From: an uncultured Collinsella sp.
GTDB lineage: Bacteria; Actinomycetota; Coriobacteriia; Coriobacteriales; Coriobacteriaceae
Assembly: GCA_902478365.1 (NCBI GenBank)
Contig: CABSKX010000046.1
Location: forward strand, 1-16,702
DNA length: 16,702 nucleotides
Direction of reading: 5' to 3'
A program made the translations under genes and the position numbers. Positions 7,707-15,862 of this stretch are shown here, in pieces. Under the pieces are notes generated by a model. It made no database searches and was not told the DNA's origin. It saw only the letters and a list, made by a program, of their open reading frames with translations. How positions within the stretch are numbered: the first letter of the stretch is position 1; each line of letters begins with the position of its first letter.

Positions 7707-8201
7707 GTCGCCCATGCGCTTGGCCATCCAGGCGTGGGGCTGACCTTCGTCTTCGTAGTCCACCGGCGCGATCTGCGTGTAGCCGGCCTTGGCATAGAGC
7801 GGCAGCACGTACTCCTGCGCATGCAGCTTTATGAGCTTGGCGCCAGCATCGCGTGCAGCAGCATTGCTGGCCTCGACAATCTTGCTCGCCAGACCGCGGC
7901 GACGCATTGAGGATAGCACCGCAACGCGGCCCATAATGTATGTCTCCCCCGCCGCGACACCTTCGTCCATATCGCACGCCGGCGACACCGGGGCCTCCGC
8001 GTCGGCCACACGCTCGAGTTCCTCGGGAAACACGCGCGAACAGCCCGCGAGCTCGCCGTCAACATAAAGCGTCACGTGGATGCAACTTGGGGCCTCGTCG
8101 ATAGCGTCAAACTCGTTTTCGTAGCCCTGTTCGTCCATAAAAACGACGCGGCGCACCAGCGCCGCGTCCTCAAAGCAACCCGTCTTAAGTTGGATATCCA
8201 T
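7701..8201 (-). CDS. ElaA-like GNAT family N-acetyltransferase
   Basis: Predicted acetyl-CoA-dependent acyltransferase of 166 aa; substrate unknown. It resembles the ElaA subgroup: VVFMDEQGYENEFDAIDE near the start, IHVTLYVDGELAGCSRVFPEE in the second strand pair, the acetyl-CoA motif MGRVAVLSSMRRRGLASKIV (about 90-109; the R-R-x-G-L-A loop), KLHAQEYVLPLYAKAGY (about 124-140) and the closing YEDEGQPHAWM typical of ElaA. ATG is preceded by AAGGGG at good spacing. It lies 39 bases behind cpsB but a terminator-like hairpin separates them, so co-transcription is doubtful. The last residues (MGDR) and stop run into a REP-like fragment, so the original C terminus may have been altered. Confidence 0.9.
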   Translation of the reverse strand: MDIQLKTGCFEDAALVRRVVFMDEQGYENEFDAIDEAPSCIHVTLYVDGELAGCSRVFPEELERVADAEAPVSPACDMDEGVAAGETYIMGRVAVLSSMRRRGLASKIVEASNAAARDAGAKLIKLHAQEYVLPLYAKAGYTQIAPVDYEDEGQPHAWMAKRMGDR

Positions 8202-8233
8202 AGCTGCCCCTTCATTCGATGCGAACGTTGGGG

Positions 8234-8267
8234 AAAAATTTTAGCGGAAATGAGCTCCCACGCTAAA
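8234..8267 (-). terminator. Candidate terminator overlapping the 3' end of cpsB
   Basis: Minus-strand arms 8261-8267 (TTTAGCG) and 8240-8246 (CGCTAAA) form a 7-bp stem with a 14-base loop containing GAGCTC, followed directly by TTTTT (8234-8238). Both arms overlap the last codons and stop of cpsB. The stem is AT-rich, so termination may be partial. Confidence 0.5.
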
Positions 8268-8888
8268 CTTCGCGCGTGCTTTTGCTAGGCAATCGTAGTG
8301 GCCCACGTTGTGGGCATCGCTCGCGATATAGCTGTACAGGCCTTGCTTAAACAGGCGCTGCGCCGGCTTCTTTTCGTGACCGAATCGTCCACCTGCGATA
8401 AAGTCCGCCGAAGCCTGCAGCTTGCAACCCAGGTCGACCAGACGTTCAGCCACGCTCACATCCTTTTGAATCGCACGATAGCGCTCGGGATGGGCAATAA
8501 TCACCTGGTAACCGCGACACTGCAAGTCGTAGATCGTGTTCTCGTATTCCTCAAAGTCATACGAATCAGCACGTGTCGAGAGCTCAAGCAAAAACTCGTT
8601 TGAGCCATCGAAATGCAGGCGATCGGCCCATTCGATGCCCAAATCCATGAGCTTGGCATGATTGACCTCAAAGCCCATCTGCAAATGCATATCGCCCGCA
8701 TGCGCGCTAAGCAGTCGATAGGCCTCCCACATTTTTTCGAAGTCAAAATACGGGTCCCGGCAGTGTGGCGTACACACCATGTGCGTAACGCCGACGGCGC
8801 GGGCCGCCTCGAGCATTGCCAAGCTTTGCTCGAGGTTCGCCGCGCCGTCGTCAACACCGGGCAGGATATGGCAGTGGATGTCTCTCAT
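8241..8888 (-). CDS. cpsB: CpsB/CapC-type protein-tyrosine phosphatase (PHP domain)
   Basis: Metal-dependent phosphotyrosine phosphatase of the PHP fold, expected to dephosphorylate the tyrosine cluster of the CpsD kinase encoded just upstream. Visible metal ligands: DIHCHILPGVDDG (3-15; H5, H7), TPH (H42), GFEVN (E74), AHPERY (H133) and SDAHN (D191, H193). At 215 aa it is somewhat shorter than usual family members (about 240-255), but all metal motifs are present and it ends after the last one. The ATG follows GAGGGCG. It starts 24 bases behind the kinase stop, fitting one operon in the order cpsC-cpsD-cpsB. Confidence 0.93.
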   Translation of the reverse strand: MRDIHCHILPGVDDGAANLEQSLAMLEAARAVGVTHMVCTPHCRDPYFDFEKMWEAYRLLSAHAGDMHLQMGFEVNHAKLMDLGIEWADRLHFDGSNEFLLELSTRADSYDFEEYENTIYDLQCRGYQVIIAHPERYRAIQKDVSVAERLVDLGCKLQASADFIAGGRFGHEKKPAQRLFKQGLYSYIASDAHNVGHYDCLAKARAKFSVGAHFR

Positions 8889-8912
8889 ATCGCCCTCTTA
8901 TCTGCGTCGTTG

Positions 8913-9668
8913 CTATTTCTTAAAACGCTTCGCCTTCGCAGGGGTCCCCGTTGCAGCGGCACCGCCAACAGCAGGGTTAACTCCGGCAACAGCGTTGTTC
9001 TGACCCTTGTCTTCGCCATAGTAAGAGTAATAGTAGTCATGGCTCGAGGTCTCACAGCAGTTCATGACCGTGCCAATTACGTTAACCTCGGCCTTGTTGA
9101 GCTGGTCGAAGGCGGCAATGATCTCGTTGCGCTTGGCGAAGTCCTCACGGATAACGTAGATGGTGCCGTCGGTAATCGCGGCGACCTCGGCGGCATCGAC
9201 AAAGGTGCCCACGGGCGGCGTATCGAAAATGACGTACTGGTACTTTTCCTCCAGCGCGGCGACAAGCTTGGCAAAGCGGCGCGAGGCAATGATGTCTGCC
9301 GGATTGGGAATGCGCGGCTCGGCGTCGAGGAAGAAGAGGTTGGGCTGGCCGGTGTCGATAACGGCCTCATCGATCGACATCTGATCGGAAAGCACAGCGT
9401 ACAAGCCGCCGGCATGACGGATGCCCAGCATGTTGGCAAGCGTACGGTGGCGCATGTCGCATTCAACGAGCAGAACGCTCTTGCCGCTGGTTGCGATGGC
9501 CTGGGCCAGGTTGAGCGCGATGGTGGACTTACCCTCGTTGGGAATGGAGGAGGTCACCGTAATGGACTTGATGGGCGTATCGACACTCGCAAAGCGAATG
9601 TTGGCGAGCAGCGTCTTGGCTGCATTGTCAAAGGCAAGAGTGTCGTCGGTTTTCTTTTTACGGGCCAT
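8913..9668 (-). CDS. cpsD: CpsD/CapB-type bacterial tyrosine kinase
   Basis: Cytoplasmic BY-kinase that autophosphorylates on a C-terminal tyrosine cluster and controls capsule or exopolysaccharide assembly together with its membrane activator, the preceding gene product. Seen in the 251 residues: Walker A SSIPNEGKST (40-49), Walker A' LLVECDMR (66-73), Walker B VIFDTPP (146-152) and the cluster YYYSYYG (five Tyr at 212-217). The N-terminal EayrtLRTNI motif of the family is degenerate here (AAKTLLANIRF). The tail after the tyrosines is a flexible Ala/Gly/Lys stretch. ATG lies 3 bases after the cpsC stop, and the ribosome site is inside cpsC (weak GGGCGG). The split kinase/activator arrangement is the Firmicute type, not the fused Wzc type. 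Confidence 0.95.
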   Translation of the reverse strand: MARKKKTDDTLAFDNAAKTLLANIRFASVDTPIKSITVTSSIPNEGKSTIALNLAQAIATSGKSVLLVECDMRHRTLANMLGIRHAGGLYAVLSDQMSIDEAVIDTGQPNLFFLDAEPRIPNPADIIASRRFAKLVAALEEKYQYVIFDTPPVGTFVDAAEVAAITDGTIYVIREDFAKRNEIIAAFDQLNKAEVNVIGTVMNCCETSSHDYYYSYYGEDKGQNNAVAGVNPAVGGAAATGTPAKAKRFKK

Positions 9669-9671
9669 GGA

Positions 9672-10328
9672 TTACTTACCGCCCTTCACAACGGGGAAAC
9701 GGCCGATGACGGGCACGCCGAGCAGCTCGACGGTGTCATCGACAGAACGGACACGCGTGTTGAGCATGTCGAGCAGCACAACAATCGCGACAGCGACAAA
9801 CAGGCCGGCCAGGGCGGCAACTGCAATGTAGAGCTTGCGGTTGGGGCCGCTGGGCTGGGCGGGAACCTTTGCCTTGTCGATGACGTTGACGGCCTGGGCG
9901 GCGTCGACGTCCTGGGCGACGGTAGAAACCGAGTTGGCCATGGCGTTGGCGACAGCAGCGGCGCCATCGGGGCTGGCACCGGTCACAGACAGCGAGATAA
10001 CGCGGGTCGTGGTCTCGCTCGTAACGCTCACCTTGTAATCATCCAAGTTGGAAAGGCCAAGCTCCTTAGCAGCGCCGCTCTTGACGCTGTCGCTATCGAG
10101 CAGCGTGGCGATGTCGTTGGAGAGCATCTGGCTCGCCAACAGGTCGTTGTAGTAGCTCGTCTGGCTGCCATCGGTCTTGGCGAGAATGTACATGCTCGTC
10201 GTGGCGGTATAGGTGTTGTCCATCATGGTGAAGGAGAAGACGCCCATGGCGATCGCGCAGACCACCGGGAGGGCGATGACCAGCTTAAGGTGCTTTTTAA
10301 GCAGCTGGAACAGTTCGAGAAGGGTCAT
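9672..10328 (-). CDS. cpsC: CpsC/Wzz-type chain-length and kinase-activator membrane protein
   Basis: Polysaccharide co-polymerase of the Wzz/CapA family (218 aa) that sets polymer chain length and activates the tyrosine kinase encoded next. Membrane segments at about 15-36 and 166-187 bracket an external domain of some 130 residues. The Pro-rich motif VPAQPSGPNRKLY (about 155-167) precedes the second segment as in the family, and a short cytoplasmic tail (IGRFPVVKGGK) would contact the kinase. The ATG is preceded by AAAGGC. It is the first gene of the cpsC-cpsD-cpsB operon, with a promoter candidate about 50 bases upstream. Confidence 0.93.
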   Translation of the reverse strand: MTLLELFQLLKKHLKLVIALPVVCAIAMGVFSFTMMDNTYTATTSMYILAKTDGSQTSYYNDLLASQMLSNDIATLLDSDSVKSGAAKELGLSNLDDYKVSVTSETTTRVISLSVTGASPDGAAAVANAMANSVSTVAQDVDAAQAVNVIDKAKVPAQPSGPNRKLYIAVAALAGLFVAVAIVVLLDMLNTRVRSVDDTVELLGVPVIGRFPVVKGGK

Positions 10329-10375
10329 GCAGCTTGCCTTTCATTTCCCTAGTTCATATCGACAAAACTGCTCGT

Positions 10376-10403
10376 ATAATATCGCATCTTTTTGCCATGT
10401 CCG
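10376..10403 (-). promoter_or_regulatory. Candidate promoter of the cpsCDB operon
   Basis: On the minus strand, -10 TATTAT (10376-10381, 5 of 6) and -35 CGGACA (10398-10403, 4 of 6) are 16 bases apart. The predicted start is near 10369, giving a leader of about 40 bases with the AAAGGC ribosome site. A perfect palindrome TGTTGCGCAACA lies upstream at 10437-10448. Confidence 0.5.
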
Positions 10404-10436
10404 AACTCTATACATAAGATACAGCGCTTACACCAT

Positions 10437-10448
10437 TGTTGCGCAACA
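10437..10448. promoter_or_regulatory. 12-bp perfect palindrome upstream of the cps promoter
   Basis: TGTTGCGCAACA is self-complementary over all 12 bases and lies 34 bases upstream of the candidate -35 box of the cps operon. It could be a dimeric regulator site; no regulator is identified. Confidence 0.3.
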
Positions 10449-10451
10449 TTA

Positions 10452-10480
10452 ACGCCGCACCGGCAGCCCCGATGCGGCGT
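10452..10480 (-). terminator. GC-rich stem-loop behind phoR
   Basis: Arms 10452-10459 (ACGCCGCA) and 10473-10480 (TGCGGCGT) form a perfect 8-bp stem, extended by three more pairs after one mismatch, with a 5-base loop. It lies 25 bases after the phoR stop. Only a weak T-rich stretch follows on the minus strand, so it is a probable but not classical terminator. Confidence 0.55.
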
Positions 10481-10504
10481 GAAATTCACATGTTTGCAGT
10501 ACTG

Positions 10505-11929
10505 CTACACGAACTGCTCGTCCTGTTGCACGGGAAACGTCACCGTGATGGTGGTCCCCACCCCCAACTCGCTTGACAGATCGAGCGAGGCGTGATGATA
10601 CAGGGCGGCATGCTTGACGATGGCCAGACCCAGACCCGTTCCACCGCGCGCTTTAGAACGGCTCTTGTCAACGCGATAGAAACGCTCGAATACCTTACCC
10701 TGCTCCTCGGGCGCAATGCCAATACCCGTATCGGCAACCGACAGATACGGACGCCCGTCGTCGTTGGTTCCACACCGCAACGTCACCGTACCGCCGGGCC
10801 GGTTGTAGCGGATGGCATTGCTCGCCAGGTTGTAGATGAGCTCATCGATCAGGCGCGATACGCCTTCGACGACCACAGACTTGGTCTCATGTCCTATCGC
10901 CACATTTGCCTGGCGGGCGACCTGCTCAAGACGCTGCTCGACCGCGTAGATAGCACGCGAAAGCTCAATGGGCTCCGTGGAGCCAATAGGCACCGCCTCG
11001 CCATCGCTCGCACGCTCGGACTCATCCAAGTTCGAAAGCGTGAGGATATCGTTGACGAGCGCCGCCAAACGGCCCGCCTCACGGTAGATGCGGCCGCCAA
11101 AGGTGCGCAGATCGTCCTCACCCTCGACCATGCCGTTCGCAATGAGCTCGGCATAGCCTGAGATTGCCGTAAGCGGGGTCTTGAGCTCATGGGTGATATT
11201 GGCCGTGAACTCGCGGCGCATGCGGTCGTTGTCCGCCAGCACCGCCATCTGGCGCTTGAGCTCCTGGCGTTGCGACTCAATGCGCTCGAGCATGGGAACC
11301 ATCTCGGCATAAGCATGCTCGTAGCTGCGGCGAGGATGGTCCAGATCGACCTCCTGCAACGGCTCAATGATGGCGCGGGACTCACGACGCGCCAAGAAAA
11401 ACGAGAGCACCGCACCTGCCGCCGCAATGAGCAGCATCGGCGCCACGAGAGACATCAGAATCGCCGCAACGCCAGGTTGGGCCTGCGCCAAGCGAACAAC
11501 CTGGCCGTTGTTAAGTCGGACGGCTCGGTACAGCATAATCTCGTCGAGCGTGGAGCTTGCGCGCTCCGCAGAACCCGAGCCGCTCTCGAAAGCCTTGGCG
11601 ACCTCGGGACGATCGCCGTGATTGGGCAACATAGAAGGCGACGCCTCGTTGTCGTAGGCAACCGACCCATCTTTGTTGATCAGCGTGATGCGCAAGTCCT
11701 CGCGATCGAAGCTGCGCAGAAAGGAAATGGGCTCCCGTTGCTCATTGAGGGCAGCGGCAATAAGCTCGGTTTCCTGCGAAAGGTTGGCGCTCGTGGCATC
11801 TGCCAGGGTATTTTGCACAAAGAACGCGCCCAGCACCGTAAACGCCACGATAACCGCCATAGCGCAGAGAAAAATCGTCGCGAACACGCGATGCGACAGG
11901 GTACGTTTTCCCTGGGGGGCTAAGACCAC
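10505..11929 (-). CDS. phoR: PhoR-like sensor histidine kinase
   Basis: Membrane histidine kinase of 474 aa, partner of the response regulator encoded 12 bases upstream. Two membrane segments (about 15-38 and 155-179) flank an external sensor region of about 115 residues; a short linker leads to the H-box FTANITHELKTPLTAISGYAEL with the phospho-acceptor H247. The catalytic domain has the N-box LIYNLASNAIRYN (about 365-376), G1 VADTGIGIAPEEQGKVFERFYRVDKSRS (398-425) and G2 GGTGLGLAIVKH (429-440). The start is GTG with AGGAGG eight bases upstream. The phosphate role is assigned from the PhoR-like kinase core plus the adjacent phoB and pstB; the input domain itself does not prove the signal. Confidence 0.9.
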   Translation of the reverse strand: MVLAPQGKRTLSHRVFATIFLCAMAVIVAFTVLGAFFVQNTLADATSANLSQETELIAAALNEQREPISFLRSFDREDLRITLINKDGSVAYDNEASPSMLPNHGDRPEVAKAFESGSGSAERASSTLDEIMLYRAVRLNNGQVVRLAQAQPGVAAILMSLVAPMLLIAAAGAVLSFFLARRESRAIIEPLQEVDLDHPRRSYEHAYAEMVPMLERIESQRQELKRQMAVLADNDRMRREFTANITHELKTPLTAISGYAELIANGMVEGEDDLRTFGGRIYREAGRLAALVNDILTLSNLDESERASDGEAVPIGSTEPIELSRAIYAVEQRLEQVARQANVAIGHETKSVVVEGVSRLIDELIYNLASNAIRYNRPGGTVTLRCGTNDDGRPYLSVADTGIGIAPEEQGKVFERFYRVDKSRSKARGGTGLGLAIVKHAALYHHASLDLSSELGVGTTITVTFPVQQDEQFV

Positions 11930-11941
11930 GAGTTACTCCTC

Positions 11942-12661
11942 CTATGCGCTAGCCGCGCTGTCGGCTCCTTCGGCATCGTCATCGACCGTAGGCTCGGCCA
12001 GACGATAGCCCACGCCGCGCACGGTCTCTATGGCGCTCGCACGCTCGCCGAGCTTTTGGCGGAGCGTCTGCACATGCACGTCGACGGTGCGCGAACCGCC
12101 GTCGAAGTCCCAGCCCCATACGCTCTGCAGCAGCGATTCGCGGGTAAAGACCACGCCAGGTTTGCGCATGAGGTACTCGAGCAGGTCGAATTCGCGCAGC
12201 GTGAGTTTGAGTGGTTCACCGGCAACAGTCACCTCGCGGTGGCTGGGCGAAAGTACGATATCGCCCACGCTGAGCACATCGCTCGCCTGCTTGACCATGC
12301 CGCCGCGGCGCAGCAGCGCACGGCAACGGCTGGCGAGTTCCATAAGCGAGAACGGCTTGGTCAGGTAATCATCGGCACCGCCATCGAGCGCCATGACCTT
12401 GTCGAGCTCGGTGTCCTTGGCGGTGAGCATCATAATGGGCACCGTCGCCGTCAGGCGATCGGCACGCAGACGACGCATAATCGCCAAGCCGTCGGTATCG
12501 GGCAGCATGATGTCGAGCAGCACAGCATCGGGCACCCGTCGCGCCACGGCGGCCTTAAACTCGCCATCGCACGAAAAGCCCTCGGCCTCGATTCCCTGCT
12601 TGCGCAGTGCGTAGACCGTCAAATCCCTGATGTTGTCATCATCCTCGACGTAATAGATCAT
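11942..12661 (-). CDS. phoB: PhoB-like response regulator (OmpR family)
   Basis: DNA-binding response regulator of 239 aa. The receiver domain has the acidic pair at D7-D9, phospho-acceptor D50 in VLLDIMLP, T80 and K102 (TKPF). The winged-helix domain (about 128-222) has LTLREFDLLEYLM, SRTVDVHVQTLRQKLG and the closing VRGVGYRL. The open frame extends much further upstream, but the receiver begins exactly at MIYYVEDDD; this ATG has AGAGGGG six bases before it, so the upstream extension is rejected. A small hairpin (12675-12693) lies just before the ribosome site. It starts 65 bases behind pstB and is followed by phoR after 12 bases. A Glu/Asp/Ala-rich tail of about 16 residues closes the protein. 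Confidence 0.93.
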   Translation of the reverse strand: MIYYVEDDDNIRDLTVYALRKQGIEAEGFSCDGEFKAAVARRVPDAVLLDIMLPDTDGLAIMRRLRADRLTATVPIMMLTAKDTELDKVMALDGGADDYLTKPFSLMELASRCRALLRRGGMVKQASDVLSVGDIVLSPSHREVTVAGEPLKLTLREFDLLEYLMRKPGVVFTRESLLQSVWGWDFDGGSRTVDVHVQTLRQKLGERASAIETVRGVGYRLAEPTVDDDAEGADSAASA

Positions 12662-12726
12662 GTTGAACCCCTCTTGCGGCCGGCATGACCGCATCTTAAC
12701 CCTAAAGGTGCCTGCACTAGATGGTA

Positions 12727-13602
<876 letters not shown>

Positions 13603-13616
13603 ACCGCATACCTCCA

Positions 13617-13644
13617 TATCGATATCAATTCAGCAGTATCGATA
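13617..13644. repeat. Pair of TATCGATA palindromes in the pstB leader
   Basis: The self-complementary octamer TATCGATA occurs at 13617-13624 and 13637-13644, exactly 20 bases apart (about two helical turns). Such phased palindromes can bind a regulator on one DNA face. No known regulator is implied. Confidence 0.35.
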
Positions 13645-13678
13645 GTAGAAATCGCGGCTCATACGCACGTGAGCGCAT

Positions 13679-13695
13679 TGTCAAGTGTTTGTAAG
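13679..13695 (-). promoter_or_regulatory. Pho-box-like direct repeat upstream of pstB
   Basis: On the minus strand, CTTACA-N5-TTGACA gives two hexamers with 11-bp periodicity, resembling the TTAACA-type repeats bound by PhoP/PhoB regulators in Gram-positives. The second hexamer is also a perfect -35 (TTGACA), but the best -10 (TATGAG) is only 15 bases away. It sits between the vanS-like kinase gene and pstB. Confidence 0.4.
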
Positions 13696-13705
13696 GGCAC
13701 GCTGG

Positions 13706-14944
13706 TTATGCAGCGGGCAATGCAATGGTAAACACCGTGTGCTCGGGCGTCGATTCGCACGCAATGGTGCCGTTGTGTGCCGCGACAATCTCCTTGGCGA
13801 TGGCAAGACCCAGGCCGGCGCCACCGCGATTGGTCGCACGTGCCGCGTCCAGGCGATAGAACTTCTCAAAGATCACCTTGAGCTTAGCCGCCGGAATCGG
13901 ATCACCCTGATTGATAAAGCGAATTCGCACGCCACCGTCATCTTGGCGCCCAGCCTCAATCGTGATGGTCGATCCTTCGTAGCTATAGGCGATGGCGTTT
14001 TTCATGATGTTGTTGAACACGCGAGCCATCTTGTCGCCATCCACGAGCACCGTCAGGTCCTCACGCACATCAACTTGGACATCTTTGTGCTGCTCGTTGA
14101 GAATGGGATAGAACTCATCGGCCACCTGCGCCAGCAGCAATCCCAGGTCGACGTAGCCGCGCGTGAGCACAATATCGTGGAAGTCGAAGCGCGTGATATC
14201 AAAGAACTCCTCAATAAGCGCGTCGAGTCGGTGCGCCTTGTCGAGCGCCACGCCCGTAAAGTGCGCGCGCTGCTCAACCGGCAGGTCGGGCGCCTCCTGC
14301 AACAGCGAGAGGTAGCCCACCACGCTGGCAAGCGGCGTGCGCAGGTCATGCGCCAAGTATGTGACCAAATCGTCCTTGCGGTGTGACTCGTCACGCAGGG
14401 CTTGCTGGACTTTGTGCTCGCGGTCGCGCACACGGTTGAGCACACCCTCGACCTCCAGGAAGTCGCCGTCGATGTTGTCCCACGCGTCGGGATGATCGAT
14501 CAGACGGTCCTGAATACGGGCGGCAAGCACGCGGTCGGAATGCTGCTCACCCTGCTCATAGCCCTGGTAGTACAGAGCGCGGCCGCAAAAGAACAGGACG
14601 CACACGGCAAGCGCCAAGACAAAGCCAAGCATGTTGAATACAAAGCCGGCATCGAACAGCACCGGCCCCTCAATGCCACCGAGTGCCATGGCGCCGATCG
14701 CCAGCGTCATGACCCACGCGGCACCGCCGATCACCACGCAGCGACGCACGATTTCAAAGCGATCGATCAGCACGAAGCCGATGAGTAGCACCGCCAAGAT
14801 ACCGGCGATGTTATCAATGCCGATCAGCAGCAGACCCAGCAAAAAGAGCAGCACCGTCGCAAGCGCGCGATTATCGACGACCGCCCTTACATATTCAAAG
14901 AGCCGATCGGGCACCTCAAACGCCCGCTTATCGTCTTTTGTCAT
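13706..14944 (-). CDS. VanS-like sensor histidine kinase
   Basis: Membrane histidine kinase of 412 aa, partner of the VanR-like regulator encoded just upstream. The N-terminal third has about four membrane helices (about 28-44, 46-60, 69-88 and 99-120) with almost no external loop, suggesting sensing within the membrane. A HAMP-like or coiled linker follows, then the H-box LVTYLAHDLRTPLASVVGYL (193-212; H199), N-box VFNNIMKNAIAYS (309-321), a G1 region reading RFINQGDPIPAAKLKVIFEKFYRLD and G2 GGAGLGLAIAKEIV (374-387). The NQGDPI form of G1, replacing the usual DxGxG, is a mark of the VanS subgroup. The start at 14944 was chosen because GAGG lies eight bases before it; longer starts would overlap the regulator gene or leave poor spacing. 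Confidence 0.9.
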   Translation of the reverse strand: MTKDDKRAFEVPDRLFEYVRAVVDNRALATVLLFLLGLLLIGIDNIAGILAVLLIGFVLIDRFEIVRRCVVIGGAAWVMTLAIGAMALGGIEGPVLFDAGFVFNMLGFVLALAVCVLFFCGRALYYQGYEQGEQHSDRVLAARIQDRLIDHPDAWDNIDGDFLEVEGVLNRVRDREHKVQQALRDESHRKDDLVTYLAHDLRTPLASVVGYLSLLQEAPDLPVEQRAHFTGVALDKAHRLDALIEEFFDITRFDFHDIVLTRGYVDLGLLLAQVADEFYPILNEQHKDVQVDVREDLTVLVDGDKMARVFNNIMKNAIAYSYEGSTITIEAGRQDDGGVRIRFINQGDPIPAAKLKVIFEKFYRLDAARATNRGGAGLGLAIAKEIVAAHNGTIACESTPEHTVFTIALPAA

Positions 14945-14969
14945 GTCCATGTCCTCGCAAACAAAGGTG

Positions 14970-15665
14970 TTATTCGATGATGTAGCCGACGCCCCAAACG
15001 TTTTTGATAAAGCGCGGTTTTTGGGCATCGTCGCCAATCTTTTCGCGCAGGTGACGAATGTGCACCATCACCGTATTGTTGGAGCCGGGCATAAAGTCCT
15101 CGTTCCACACCGCGCGGAACAGGTCCTCCACGGGCACTACGCTGCCGCGATGCTCGGCCAGATACAGCAAGATGGAATACTCGATGGGCGTGAGGCGCAC
15201 CGGCGCACCGTCCACCGTCACGGAGCGAGCGTCACGGTTGATCTCGAGGCCGTCGAGCTGGAGGGTCGGCGACTCGGTCGCCTGCGCACGGCTTCCGTAG
15301 CTGGTGTAGCGGCGCAACTGAGCATGAACGCGCGCGATGAGCTCCAGCGGGCGGAACGGCTTGACCACGTAATCGTCCGCGCCAAGCGAAAGGCCTTCGA
15401 TCTTATCCTGCTGGGCATCGCGTGCCGTCAACATAATTACGGGATAGGTATGGCTGGCACGGATGGTACGCAGCAGCTCAAAGCCGTCGATATCGGGTAG
15501 CATGACATCGAGCAATGCCAGGTCAAACTCTTGCTCCAGAATTGCCTTGGCCGCATCGGCCCCGCTGTAGGCTATCTGGACGTCAAAGCCCTCCTTTGTA
15601 AGGTAGATGCCAACCAGGTCGGCAATGGCCTTCTCGTCATCAACTACCAGTATGCGCTCGTTCAT
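14970..15665 (-). CDS. VanR-like response regulator (OmpR family)
   Basis: DNA-binding response regulator of 231 aa. Receiver: ILVVDDEKAIADLV with D9/D10, phospho-acceptor D53 in LALLDVMLP, T80 and K102 (VKPFRPLELIARVHAQLRRY, a stretch very like VanR). Winged-helix domain from about 135 with LTPIEYSILLYLA, NNTVMVHIRHLREKIG and the closing KNVWGVGYIIE. ATG is preceded by AGAGGAG. The kinase gene follows 25 bases after the stop, giving a two-gene operon. The similarity is to VanR as a family; no vanHAX resistance genes are in the window, so a resistance role is not shown. The divergent carboxypeptidase is the obvious candidate target. Confidence 0.92.
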   Translation of the reverse strand: MNERILVVDDEKAIADLVGIYLTKEGFDVQIAYSGADAAKAILEQEFDLALLDVMLPDIDGFELLRTIRASHTYPVIMLTARDAQQDKIEGLSLGADDYVVKPFRPLELIARVHAQLRRYTSYGSRAQATESPTLQLDGLEINRDARSVTVDGAPVRLTPIEYSILLYLAEHRGSVVPVEDLFRAVWNEDFMPGSNNTVMVHIRHLREKIGDDAQKPRFIKNVWGVGYIIE

Positions 15666-15685
15666 GCGTGCTCCTCTCGCGCTCC

Positions 15686-15746
15686 ATTATGCCCGAGGCG
15701 GCGCCAGCCACACACAACAAGCGTGGGCGATTAAGTCGACCTTAAG
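15686..15746 (-). promoter_or_regulatory. Candidate vanRS-like promoter with 11-bp-phased direct repeat
   Basis: On the minus strand a -10 CATAAT (15686-15691, 5 of 6) lacks a good -35, as at activator-dependent promoters. Upstream, CTTAA is repeated with an 11-bp period (plus-strand TTAAG at 15731-15735 and 15742-15746), the spacing used by OmpR-family regulators. The same bases also form an inverted repeat, TTAAG-TCGAC-CTTAA. Autoregulation is inference. Confidence 0.4.
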
Positions 15747-15817
15747 CACCCTTGCGCCCGTTCGAGCACGAATGCGGGCCATGCGCGCACGCAGCGATCG
15801 TCGTCGCCGGCAAACGA

Positions 15818-15823
15818 TATACT
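15818..15823 (+). promoter_or_regulatory. Candidate -10 box of the carboxypeptidase gene
   Basis: TATACT matches 5 of 6 -10 positions and lies 45 bases before the GTG start. No clear -35 is seen 16-18 bases upstream, so it may depend on an activator. The predicted start near 15830 argues against the alternative GTG at 15827. Confidence 0.35.
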
Positions 15824-15862
15824 CTAGTGCCAGAAGAGACCATCCCGTCGAAAGCGAAATCT

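Noticed and set aside
7588..7977. 129-residue minus-strand frame between htpG and the acetyltransferase gene
   Set aside because: It overlaps most of the acetyltransferase gene in another frame, is Cys/Arg-rich, and has no motif.
8613..10352. 579-residue plus-strand open frame opposite the cps genes
   Set aside because: It runs antisense across three well-identified genes and both gaps between them; composition is Gly/Val/Asp/His-rich with no family motif.
13657..13674. GCTCA/TGAGC hairpin between the VanS-like gene and pstB as terminator
   Set aside because: The stem has only 5 pairs with an 8-base loop and no clear T-run.
13706..15665. Acquired vancomycin resistance cluster
   Set aside because: Only regulator and sensor resemble VanR/VanS; no vanH, vanA-type ligase or vanX is seen, and the divergent enzyme is a serine S11 carboxypeptidase, not zinc-dependent VanY.
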